63,883 bases of DNA from Sphingobium chungbukense (lineage in GTDB: Bacteria > Pseudomonadota > Alphaproteobacteria > Sphingomonadales > Sphingomonadaceae), in the NCBI RefSeq assembly GCF_001005725.1, contig NZ_LBIC01000008.1:1-63883 (forward strand). Reading direction: 5' to 3'. Positions within the stretch are counted from its first letter, which is position 1; every line of letters begins with the position of its first letter. The position numbers and the translations under genes were made by a program. The notes below the pieces were generated by a model, which worked only from the letters and a program-made list of their open reading frames with translations, was not told the origin of the DNA and ran no database searches. This document shows, piece after piece, positions 1 through 6,841 of this stretch.

Positions 1-207
1 GTCGCCGAGATCGGCGCGGCCTTCCTGTGCGCAGCCCTTGGCATGGAACCGAGCGAGCGGGAAGATCATGCCGCCTATCTGGCAAGCTGGCTCACCGTGC
101 TGCGCGGCGACAAGCGCGCCATCTTTCAGGCGGCAACCGCAGCGCAGGCGGCGAGCGACTTCATCCTTGCCGCTGCCGAGGCCGCCCCGGCGCAGCGCGC
201 GGCCTGA
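1..207 (+). CDS. ardC: ArdC antirestriction protein, C-terminal part (gene continues from window end)
   Basis: The first base opens a reading frame of 68 codons with no start of its own. It reads VAEIGAAFLCAALGMEPSE and ends in an Ala-rich tail. VAEIGAAFLCA is the segment that follows the zincin domain in ArdC-type antirestriction proteins. The other end of the window stops in frame within the same kind of protein (63149-63883), so this is taken as its C-terminal end on a circular molecule, giving 313 residues in total, a usual ArdC length. ArdC proteins bind single-stranded DNA and protect incoming plasmid DNA from restriction (family knowledge). The joined protein would read EELCALVAEIG, where related proteins usually read EELxAEIG, so three residues at the seam may be extra. 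Confidence 0.85.
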   Translation, partial: VAEIGAAFLCAALGMEPSEREDHAAYLASWLTVLRGDKRAIFQAATAAQAASDFILAAAEAAPAQRAA

Positions 208-261
208 GCATCGAGGGCGGCATCGCCGCCCTCCCCCATTCCCATCATCAGGACATATAGC

Positions 262-549
262 ATGGCCAAGCAGCCTCCCCAGATCAGCCTTGATTGGCGC
301 GATGAAAATTACGGATCGGTCTGTGCCGTGACCGCCTTCCGCAACTATGCCGGCACCCATGACTGGAGCGACCTCGTGCGTCGGCGCTTCCGGGGATGCG
401 TGAAGCGGGCAGGCTTCGAGTTCCATTTCGGACGATGCTCATACATCGCGCGCAAGGGAGAGCGAGCGGAGCGCCAACGCGCGCTATGCGATGAACTTGC
501 GAAAGCTGGCTTCCAGATCATCCATGGCGACGCGCGCCCCGTCGAGTGA
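262..549 (+). CDS. small hypothetical protein
   Basis: 95 codons starting MAKQPPQISLDW, with AGGA 9 bases upstream. It lies 54 bases after ardC and in the same direction, so it is probably cotranscribed with it. The protein is basic and has two Cys and many aromatic residues in its middle. It has no signal peptide or membrane segment. I do not recognise a family. Its position behind an antirestriction gene suggests a role in plasmid establishment, but that is inference only. Confidence 0.6.
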   Translation: MAKQPPQISLDWRDENYGSVCAVTAFRNYAGTHDWSDLVRRRFRGCVKRAGFEFHFGRCSYIARKGERAERQRALCDELAKAGFQIIHGDARPVE

Positions 550-606
550 CGGGGCGCTGTCCAACTCTCAATGCAAAGATCGTCAGTGCGCGTCCGAAAA
601 ATCGCG

Positions 607-626
607 GGGCGGCCTTGCGGCCGCCC
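607..626. terminator. hairpin between convergent genes
   Basis: Perfect 8-bp stem GGGCGGCC/GGCCGCCC with a TTGC loop. It lies between the end of the gene at 549 and the end of the minus-strand gene at 653. There is no strong T-run on either side, so it may act with Rho or only protect the 3' ends. Confidence 0.5.
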
Positions 627-652
627 TGATACGAAGGGCTGCAAGCAGCGTC

Positions 653-1579
653 CTATAAAGAAAAGGGCGAAACAAGGTCTGCCCTGTCTTCCATGCCGTC
701 AGCTTCCATATGGTTCTCTATTTCTACAGCATAGCGTTCCATATAGTCTTCGGGCACTCGCGCTCCTGCTTCAGATAGTAAAAAGCTGGTAATATGGTGG
801 ATCGTCGCCGCCTGGGAATCCGCTGACATGAAGCCGTTGAAATATGTGGCCAGGGTCGCAAAAATCACGTCAACCGCATCGTTTCGCGCGAGGCTGGCTT
901 TGCGCGTAACTGCGCCCTTGATGACCAAGCGAGTCATGTAAACGCAGTAGGCGAGCGTATGCCGATAGAGGAAATGGTTGAGGAGGTGACGGCCTTTTGG
1001 CCATCGCAGCTTATCTGGGTGGGCGGCGAATGAAATCTCAGTGAGATGCGCAACCAGATCGAAAAATTTGGCGGCGGTTTCGGCCTTCCATGGCTCCTTA
1101 CGTCGCAGCCGCTGCAATTCTACCTCTGTAAACACCGCACAGAACTCAGCGATGGAGAGATGCATGTCCTCGGCCTTGGCCAACATCGCGGCCATATGGT
1201 CATTTGCCCATTTCCCGCGTTGCAGAAGCTGTCGCTGGGCGATGATATCGCCCTTGGCCGCGTTATCTAGTACCCGCGAGAAGTCCGAAATTGCCTTGGT
1301 TTCGCTCTTTTCGACAAGCCGATCCGCGATGCCCGCTGAGCAAGGATCGACTTTAGCCGCAGCCCTCGTCCCCTTTAAGGCCAGTATCTGTTTTGGATAA
1401 TAGCGCAGCACAGACCAAGACGCTTGGATCGATATTAGCGTGTCGCCCTGAAAGGCCTCCATCGCCGCATAGTCGGTCAGAACCGCCTTGTTATTGGGGG
1501 ACATTGATAGAAACGCACGCAACTCATCACTTTGCATCCGATTGCTGTCGATAACGATCCGCATGCCTCTGGCACTCAT
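653..1579 (-). CDS. hypothetical protein, possible PIN-like N-terminus (cargo cassette gene 2)
   Basis: 308 residues. The N-terminus reads RIVIDSN at residues 7-13, followed by TDYAAMEA near residues 38-45. An Asp at the end of the first strand and a Glu some 35 residues later fit the beginning of a PIN-like nuclease fold, but the later acidic residues cannot be placed by eye. The rest is mostly helical. Its start overlaps the stop of the upstream gene by 4 bases (ATGA), so the two are translationally coupled. The pair looks less GC-rich than the backbone around it and faces away from the neighbouring plus-strand genes, as imported cargo often does. A defence or toxin role is plausible but unproven. 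Confidence 0.65.
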   Translation of the reverse strand: MSARGMRIVIDSNRMQSDELRAFLSMSPNNKAVLTDYAAMEAFQGDTLISIQASWSVLRYYPKQILALKGTRAAAKVDPCSAGIADRLVEKSETKAISDFSRVLDNAAKGDIIAQRQLLQRGKWANDHMAAMLAKAEDMHLSIAEFCAVFTEVELQRLRRKEPWKAETAAKFFDLVAHLTEISFAAHPDKLRWPKGRHLLNHFLYRHTLAYCVYMTRLVIKGAVTRKASLARNDAVDVIFATLATYFNGFMSADSQAATIHHITSFLLSEAGARVPEDYMERYAVEIENHMEADGMEDRADLVSPFSL

Positions 1580-2223
1580 GCCGCATTACCAATCAAGCCG
1601 GGGTCCGGCTCCCTCCCCGCTTCTCCCAGCGCGACATTGACTTCACCATTGCTGTCCTCAAGCAAGCACACGAACGCGAGATTTCGGCTCTGCGTGATGA
1701 TCCGGTGAGCGCTGAGAAGATTCATGATCTTTTGCCCCCACTGTTGCAGATCCAGGAAATGATTTTGCACCGGGCTGTTCGTTTTCAGCAGTTTCTTGAG
1801 ATGGCCCCGGTGCAGCACATCACCGCATTTACCCCAAACTCCAGCCACCTCACCCTTTGTCATGTAAGCCGCACCATCATACTCAGCCATGTGCCAACCA
1901 TATTCGGTTTTTTCCGGCTTCATTGGCACAGGGTAAAAGTCATCGTGCATCTTCTCTAGCTCGGCGAATATTTGACCGGGAGCGAATGCCTTACGGAGAT
2001 CAGGCTTAGCCTTTGCGACCAAATCGCCATGAGCAACGAGACATGACAGTCCAATAATCTCGCACAGCATACGTATCTGCAGGATGCCATATTCATGCAC
2101 CAATGGAGAAGGAATGCCTCGCTGGTCGCCAGTCAGGGCATTGATACTCATGGCGCGCTCTTTCGCTTCCACCATCAATCGCTGATAGACGCCAAGCATC
2201 GCCATTTCATCGGCGGTTGCCAT
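1576..2223 (-). CDS. hypothetical protein (cargo cassette gene 1)
   Basis: 215 residues starting MATADEMAMLGVYQRLM, with GGGGAA about 11 bases upstream. The frame is open further upstream to 2589, but that part runs through the repeat at 2357-2535 and is unlikely to be coded. The protein is mainly helical, with no signal peptide or membrane segment and scattered Cys and His residues. I do not recognise the family. It is the first gene of a two-gene operon with the possible PIN-like protein that follows (4-base overlap). The operon begins about 130 bases from a repeat that recurs at 60461. Confidence 0.6.
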   Translation of the reverse strand: MATADEMAMLGVYQRLMVEAKERAMSINALTGDQRGIPSPLVHEYGILQIRMLCEIIGLSCLVAHGDLVAKAKPDLRKAFAPGQIFAELEKMHDDFYPVPMKPEKTEYGWHMAEYDGAAYMTKGEVAGVWGKCGDVLHRGHLKKLLKTNSPVQNHFLDLQQWGQKIMNLLSAHRIITQSRNLAFVCLLEDSNGEVNVALGEAGREPDPGLIGNAA

Positions 2224-2356
2224 TATCTTGTCGTTTCCCCCGATGCCATATTCCGCCCCATGTTTGCGGCACACTGGGTAACATTTCACCGGCACTCTGG
2301 ACATAGGCGTCATTTGGTCTGGCCCCGCAGCCCTTCCCCCGGAAGGCCATTGAGGC

Positions 2357-2535
2357 GGGGAACACCAAGGGCTGCTGCCCTTTCGTTCCCGAACAAAAAT
2401 AGACCGCCCGTGTAGTCCGCCAACCCAGGTGCCCGACGCCCTGCGGGCGTCGACCTGACTAGGCGGCCCGCCCGCGCCAGCGGTCGATTTTTGCCCTCCC
2501 TCCCCATCCCGCTCCTCGCCGGAGAGGCAGAGCCG
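2357..2535 (+). repeat. hairpin-rich dispersed repeat, copy A
   Basis: About 180 bases that recur with high similarity at 60461-60640. The left edge is a composite hairpin: GGGAAC (2358-2363) pairs with GTTCCC (2385-2390), and inside it AAGGGC pairs with GCCCTT. An A-rich stretch GAACAAAAATA, a conserved CCGCCCGTGTA block, a second hairpin GACGCCC-TGC-GGGCGTC and CGATTTTTGC follow. It leads into the small gene at 2577 in the same way copy B leads into the gene at 60682. Similarity stops at the left hairpin. A folded leader, a promoter or an insertion boundary are all possible. Confidence 0.75.
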
Positions 2536-2576
2536 CATGCCGCAGGCAGCGGCTTGCAGCCGGAAAGGAGTAGGCA

Positions 2577-2768
2577 ATGAGTTACACACGATATGGGGGC
2601 GATCCCTATTGGAAGCGCGCGAAAGCCGATGGGCTGGGCGTGGGCGGCACCCCCTACAAGAAGGGGGAACGGGTGTTCTTCTATCCCCGCACCGGCGCTA
2701 TCTATGCCGGAGACGCGGCGCAGCGCGCATCAGCCGAGTTCGATGAACTGGCGACCTTGGAGGGCTGA
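2577..2768 (+). CDS. small conserved plasmid protein
   Basis: 63 residues, MSYTRYGGDPYWKRAKADGL and onwards, rich in Tyr and Gly. A strong ribosome site (AAAGGAG) sits 7 bases upstream. It stands between repeat copy A and the ParB-like gene, 45 bases ahead of the latter, and is probably cotranscribed with it. No known motif. The compact KKGERVFFYPRTGAIYAGD segment looks like a small beta-rich fold. Function unknown. Confidence 0.7.
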   Translation: MSYTRYGGDPYWKRAKADGLGVGGTPYKKGERVFFYPRTGAIYAGDAAQRASAEFDELATLEG

Positions 2769-2813
2769 CCCTCCCCTTCCCCACCAAGACATAGATTTTC
2801 AGGAGATCACATC

Positions 2814-4649
2814 ATGGCTATCATCGACATCAAGCTGTCGCAGCTTCGCCTTTCCCCGCTCAATGCGCGCCGGGTGAAGCCTTCCGCGATCGAGTCCATG
2901 GCCGACGATATTACCGCGCACGGCATGTTGCAGAACCTCGTCGCCTATGAGGAAGATGAACTGTTCTGGGTGTTCGCAGGCGGGCGGCGCTATCGTGCCC
3001 TCAAAGTGATGGTGAAGCGCAAGAGGATCACCAACAACGATCTTTTCCCCGTCGAGGTGCGGACCAAGGAGGAGGCGATTGAACTGTCACTTGCCGAAAA
3101 TAGTGCGCGTGAGAATATGCACCCTGCTGACAGTATCCGCGCCTTTGCGTCGCTGCGCGATGTCGGCTTGTCCGCGTCCGAGATCGCAGGCCGGTTCGGT
3201 TATGCGGAAAGCTATGTCTCCAAGATGCTGCGGCTTTCCGCGCTCAATCCAAAGCTGATCGATATCCTCGCCAAAGACCAGCTTACCCTTGAGGCAGCAA
3301 AGGCGCTCACCCTTTCCGACGATCACGCCGAGCAGCTTCGCGTTTTCAAAGCGTCGAACGGCCAAGCCCACAGCATCCGTTCCATGCTGACGCAGGAGAA
3401 ATTGACGACCCAGAGCGGCGCGTTTCTGTTCATCGGTCGCGATGCCTATGCCGATCAGGGCGGCACCATCACCCCCGACCTGTTTTCGCAGGGAGATGGC
3501 GGATATGCCGATCAGCCGGAGATCGTGCAGGAACTGGCCCAAGCCAAGCTGGACGGCATTGCAGATGAATATCGGGCTATTGGCTGGCTGGAAGTGACGG
3601 CCACATTCGACCAGCCCTATGACCTCTACAACAAGGGTTATCTCTATCCCGCCGAGCGCGAACCCAGCGAGATGGAAGCGGCGCGGATGGCGGAACTGGA
3701 CGCCCAGATCGAGGCAATAGCGGAAGAGGAAGGCGAGGATAGCGACAGGATCGAGCCGTTGGCCGAGGAACGGGAAACCATTGTGGAGGGGTTGCGCTCC
3801 TACAATGCCGATCAGAAGGCCGTCGGTGGTGTGGCGCTGTGGATTTCTCGCGACGGGTCCGTGTCCGAACGCATCTATCGGGCGAAGGCGGAAAAGTCGG
3901 TGAAAGCGACCGGCGGGGCAAACGGCCCTGCCCCTCTCTATCCCAATAGCCTGTTTGCCGATATGACCCGGATCAAGACGCAGATCGTGCAGGAGGCGGT
4001 TGCCGCCAACCCATCGCTGGCGCTGGACATTCTGCTGGACTCCCTATCGGGTCAGTTGCTCCATGGTGCCTACAGCTTCCGGCAGGCGCTGGAATTGAAG
4101 GCCGAGGCCGTCAAGACCGATGTCCCTGACGAAATGATGGTGACGAGCGATGTTCGTCCTGTCGAAGAGGTGATGGCGACACGCTTTGCGGCGCTGCCGA
4201 CCGAGGGCCGGTTTGAGGCGATCCGCGCTATGGCCCCCGACGACAAGATGTCATTGTTGGCGGGATTGGTCGCGATGATGGTGGACGGCACCGTGTTTTC
4301 GGGCGGTTGCCCTTCGGACCGGCATCATCAGTTCGAGCAGATCGCCAAAGCATCGCAGGTTGATATCTCGGATCGTTGGTCGGCCCCCATCGCAGTGTTC
4401 GACCGCATGAAGCGCGCCTCGCTCATTACCCTTCTGCGTGATGAAGTGGGCGAAGCCAGTGCGGATAACTGCGCGACCATCAAGAAGAAGTCGGACCTCG
4501 CCGTCAATGTATCGGGCCGTCTGCCCGGCAAGTGGTTGCCCGAACCGATGCGGATCGGCGCATTTGATAAGCCGGAATCGGACGAGGATGAGGCCGGCGA
4601 CGATCTAGAGAATATCGACACCGACGAGGACGCAGACGAATTGGCGTGA
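2814..4649 (+). CDS. long ParB-like nuclease-domain protein
   Basis: 611 residues. The first 100 or so match the ParB/Srx N-terminal domain: LSPLNARRV, a GGRRYRAL box in place of GERRxRA, and LAENSARENMHPAD. A helix-turn-helix region follows (AGRFGYAESYVSKMLRLS, about residues 125-145). The long C-terminal part is acidic and ends in a run of Asp and Glu. The length is typical of accessory ParB-like proteins on alphaproteobacterial plasmids and about twice that of partition ParB, which this plasmid encodes separately at 24959. No parA is next to it, so a role in partition is unlikely. DNA binding or plasmid regulation is the safer call. AGGAG lies 8 bases before the ATG. Confidence 0.85.
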   Translation: MAIIDIKLSQLRLSPLNARRVKPSAIESMADDITAHGMLQNLVAYEEDELFWVFAGGRRYRALKVMVKRKRITNNDLFPVEVRTKEEAIELSLAENSARENMHPADSIRAFASLRDVGLSASEIAGRFGYAESYVSKMLRLSALNPKLIDILAKDQLTLEAAKALTLSDDHAEQLRVFKASNGQAHSIRSMLTQEKLTTQSGAFLFIGRDAYADQGGTITPDLFSQGDGGYADQPEIVQELAQAKLDGIADEYRAIGWLEVTATFDQPYDLYNKGYLYPAEREPSEMEAARMAELDAQIEAIAEEEGEDSDRIEPLAEERETIVEGLRSYNADQKAVGGVALWISRDGSVSERIYRAKAEKSVKATGGANGPAPLYPNSLFADMTRIKTQIVQEAVAANPSLALDILLDSLSGQLLHGAYSFRQALELKAEAVKTDVPDEMMVTSDVRPVEEVMATRFAALPTEGRFEAIRAMAPDDKMSLLAGLVAMMVDGTVFSGGCPSDRHHQFEQIAKASQVDISDRWSAPIAVFDRMKRASLITLLRDEVGEASADNCATIKKKSDLAVNVSGRLPGKWLPEPMRIGAFDKPESDEDEAGDDLENIDTDEDADELA

Positions 4650-4697
4650 ATGGCTGGGGGCGGCGCAAGCCGTCCCCGCTCTGCTGGTCGCTGCCCG

Positions 4698-4726
4698 GCG
4701 CGATGCCCCCGTTGCGGGCATCGCGC
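4698..4726. terminator. strong hairpin between convergent genes
   Basis: Perfect 11-bp stem GCGCGATGCCC/GGGCATCGCGC with a 7-base loop. It lies in the 130-base gap between the plus-strand ParB-like gene and the minus-strand HTH gene. A second hairpin, GCGGCGC-TG-GCGCCGC, follows near 4740. Neither has a clear T-run. Confidence 0.55.
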
Positions 4727-4779
4727 TGCGCCGCTGATCGCGGCGCTGGCGCCGCGCTCCCAAGGTCGCGCGGCGCCTG

Positions 4780-5502
4780 TCAGCCTGCGGCTGCGGAAGA
4801 ATCATCACTGCGTCCAGAAGTGCCGGGGTGCCGATAGCTGTCGAGATGGGTCAGCCTGTAGCGATTGTGGACCGGGTGCGCGGTGCCCGCGCCCGACCCG
4901 CCAGGCCATGCCGGGGCACTATCGACATGGACAAGACCATTGGCAGCCAGCAGGGAAATCCCCGCCCGCACGCTTTCCCGCGCGATGCCGGTCCTCTCCA
5001 CGATCTTATCGTAGCTGATGCTGGCATAATTGCTGTCATTGTCCCGGAACGCTGCGAACAGGAAATAGAGCTTCATCGCGAACAGCTCATTCTTGTTGCG
5101 CAGCGTGAAGTGCTGAAATGCCGCCACGACGCCGCCGCTATACAGGCCGCGGGCAGGGAACTTCGTCCAACCAGCGGCCGGGTTATAGTTGGCGATCCCC
5201 AACGTCCCCTTCCCTTCCGAGCCGCGCGTAATCAGCCCCCGCTCTTCCAAGATGGTGAGCGCGGCCGATACCGACGCCTTGCTGATGCCTGCCTTCGCCG
5301 CCAGCTCGATATAGGACAGTTTGGCGATGCCGGTGTCGGTTTCGGCATGATGGGCGATAATGGCCAGCACCATCAGCGCAGCGGTCTCATGTCCGCCCCG
5401 CTGATCCTTCCAACGGAAGGCTTTCAACTCATCGTTCATGATCCAGGCCGTGGGCAGCTTGGCCCATGGTTGCATTTTAGGGCCTGCCCAAGGCGGAGCC
5501 AT
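4780..5502 (-). CDS. helix-turn-helix plasmid protein
   Basis: 240 residues with two winged-helix-like units. The first, at about residues 60-95, reads LSYIELAAKAGISKASVSAA then LTILEERGLITR. The second, at about residues 165-195, reads SYDKIVERTGIARESVRAGI then SLLAANGLVHV. Tandem units of this kind occur in plasmid replication or copy-control proteins and in small regulators. The C-terminus is low-complexity (Ser, Gly, Ala). Its ATG overlaps the stop of a 47-codon membrane protein (TAATG), so the two are one operon. It probably binds DNA. A replication role is possible, but repA and oriV are 13 kb away. Confidence 0.7.
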   Translation of the reverse strand: MAPPWAGPKMQPWAKLPTAWIMNDELKAFRWKDQRGGHETAALMVLAIIAHHAETDTGIAKLSYIELAAKAGISKASVSAALTILEERGLITRGSEGKGTLGIANYNPAAGWTKFPARGLYSGGVVAAFQHFTLRNKNELFAMKLYFLFAAFRDNDSNYASISYDKIVERTGIARESVRAGISLLAANGLVHVDSAPAWPGGSGAGTAHPVHNRYRLTHLDSYRHPGTSGRSDDSSAAAG

Positions 5503-5645
5503 TACTTATCCCGTCCCTTGGCAAGTGTGAGAACGGCGTGAACCGTGAAAAACGCGAGTGCGAGAATCCCGACACTCAGAAGGGCGATGACATGCGCGAG
5601 TGGGATGGTGGGCAAAAGGGCGAGCAAATCGGAAATGGAAGACAC
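5502..5645 (-). CDS. 47-residue single-pass membrane protein
   Basis: A GTG start with GGAG 8 bases upstream. The product reads VSSISDLLALLPTIPLAHVI, then a hydrophobic stretch ALLSVGILALAFFTVHAVL, and ends LAKGRDK, giving one membrane helix with a basic C-terminal end. The stop overlaps the ATG of the HTH gene by one base (TAATG), which argues that it is translated. No family recognised. A membrane anchor for its partner or a small toxic peptide are both conceivable. Confidence 0.6.
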   Translation of the reverse strand: MSSISDLLALLPTIPLAHVIALLSVGILALAFFTVHAVLTLAKGRDK

Positions 5646-5810
5646 GGCGAAAACTCCAACTCAGGACCAAAATCGGTCGACGCTGCAAAAAAAAGCATCT
5701 CACCGCATTGTTATCTAGAGACAGTTTTGCGCCGTTCCCTACTGATTTGCTCAATAAATGGCGGTGTTCCGGGAATTTTCAAGCCATATTTGAGGCTTTG
5801 GGAAGAACCA

Positions 5811-5843
5811 TTTCAGTTCATAAAGGCCGCTTCGTGAACTGAA
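5811..5843. promoter_or_regulatory. 10-bp perfect inverted repeat
   Basis: TTTCAGTTCA (5811-5820) pairs with TGAACTGAAA (5834-5843) across a 13-base loop. It lies between the end of the Excalibur gene and the promoter region of the membrane-HTH operon, both on the minus strand. There is no T-run after the stem, so an operator is as likely as a terminator. Confidence 0.5.
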
Positions 5844-5863
5844 ACTCACTCGTGCGGCCGATG

Positions 5864-6241
5864 TCAGTTGCCATGATAGGGTTCGCAAGCGATCCCGTCA
5901 TCATCTCCGTCCATACCAGATCGATAGCCTGGCTCGCCACGATAGATTGGCGCGGTGCCCGCCGCCCGAGCGGCATCGCACCCAGACCAGTAATCGCCAG
6001 CTTGCGGTGTGCGAGCGCGAGCCATGCCGGCGCTGACGGCAATGGAATGTGCAGCCGACACTATTTGTTGCCTTCCACCGGGGCTGGCCGCGATTGATCC
6101 CAAACCAGCGAAGGCCCCCAGCACGGCAGCCGCTCCCAGCAGCTTCGCTTCTAGCGAAATGGGCTTCGGGTCTGATCGGCGCGCCTTGGCATGGCGACGC
6201 CCATTGCGCGAGACATGATCGAAGGAAGACCGGCGAGACAT
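5864..6241 (-). CDS. Excalibur calcium-binding domain protein
   Basis: 125 residues. A basic N-terminus is followed by a hydrophobic helix (LLGAAAVLGAFAGLGSIAA, about residues 34-52), so the protein is probably membrane-anchored with the rest outside. The C-terminal 40 residues contain DYWSGCDAARAAGTAPIYRG and then MDGDDDGIACE. The DxDxDGxxCE loop with a paired Cys is the signature of the Excalibur domain, an extracellular EF-hand-like calcium site often attached to surface nucleases. Here it stands alone. A thermonuclease is encoded elsewhere on the plasmid (56867). Its start is close to the divergent umuDC operon. Confidence 0.8.
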   Translation of the reverse strand: MSRRSSFDHVSRNGRRHAKARRSDPKPISLEAKLLGAAAVLGAFAGLGSIAASPGGRQQIVSAAHSIAVSAGMARARTPQAGDYWSGCDAARAAGTAPIYRGEPGYRSGMDGDDDGIACEPYHGN

Positions 6242-6342
6242 CGTGTCACCGTAACGATGCCCGGTTAAAGGCTGGTTGCCCTAGCGCCTGTCTCTATCCG
6301 CGCTCGCACCTATTGGCTCTTGCCACCATCCATCGCAATTGT

Positions 6343-6357
6343 GTTCCCTTTTCGTTC
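6343..6357 (+). promoter_or_regulatory. LexA (SOS) box of umuDC
   Basis: GTTC-CCTTTTC-GTTC is an exact match to the alphaproteobacterial LexA site GTTC-N7-GTTC. A TATAAG hexamer at 6368-6373 is a likely -10 element, and the umuD start is at 6397. The box would place umuDC under SOS control of the host LexA. Confidence 0.85.
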
Positions 6358-6396
6358 TCGCTGACGCTATAAGCCTCCGCCGAGAAGGGAATCATC

Positions 6397-6834
6397 ATGC
6401 TGCTGCCGCCGATGCAGCCGGTCCCGATCGCGGCGGTATCATCGGGGCTTCGGCTTCGGATCATCGGCGCGGCGGGAGCCGGCTTTCCAAGCCCCGCCCA
6501 GGATTGGGCAGATGACGCTATCAGCCTGATAGAATTGCTGCGGCTCGATCGCGCCGCCAGCTTCGTGTTCCGCATCAGCGGGTCGAGCATGATCGACGCA
6601 GGGCTGCACGATAATGACGTGGTGGTGGTCGACCGGGACGTCACGCCGAGCAACGGTCATATCGTCATCGCCATTGTCGAAGGGGGCTTCGTTGTCCGGC
6701 AGCTTGCCGTCAGGCAGGGTGTTCCCTTTCTGGAAGCGCGCAATTCTCGGATGTCCTACGCGGCGACGGTCGCCGATGATGCCGTCGAGGTATGGGGCGT
6801 GGTGCGGGCCAGTGTGCGGGATTACCAACGGTGA
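6397..6834 (+). CDS. umuD: UmuD-like S24 family protein, catalytic Lys replaced
   Basis: 145 residues, the length of UmuD. The self-cleavage site is present as A28-G29 followed by FPSPAQDW, as in UmuD. The catalytic serine is S64 in SGSSM. The residue that should be the general-base lysine, 37 positions later as in UmuD (S60/K97), is R101 in GGFVVRQLAV, coded by CGG. With Arg there, autocleavage to UmuD' would be expected to be weak or absent, unless another residue substitutes. The start has AAGGGA 7 bases upstream. The gene is 7 bases ahead of umuC and behind an SOS box, so it belongs to a plasmid-borne error-prone repair operon of the MucAB/RumAB kind. Confidence 0.88.
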   Translation: MLLPPMQPVPIAAVSSGLRLRIIGAAGAGFPSPAQDWADDAISLIELLRLDRAASFVFRISGSSMIDAGLHDNDVVVVDRDVTPSNGHIVIAIVEGGFVVRQLAVRQGVPFLEARNSRMSYAATVADDAVEVWGVVRASVRDYQR

Positions 6835-6841
6835 CTCCGCC

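Noticed and set aside
2224..2589. N-terminal extension of the cassette gene through the repeat
   Set aside because: Would translate the noncoding repeat shared with 60461. The ATG at 2223 has a ribosome site and starts the plausible protein.
2814..4649. Long ParB-like gene as the partition protein
   Set aside because: Twice the length, no parA beside it, and a canonical parA-parB operon is at 24225-25837.
4828..5541. 237-codon open frame on the plus strand
   Set aside because: Antisense to the HTH gene, which has two helix-turn-helix units and is coupled to a small membrane gene.
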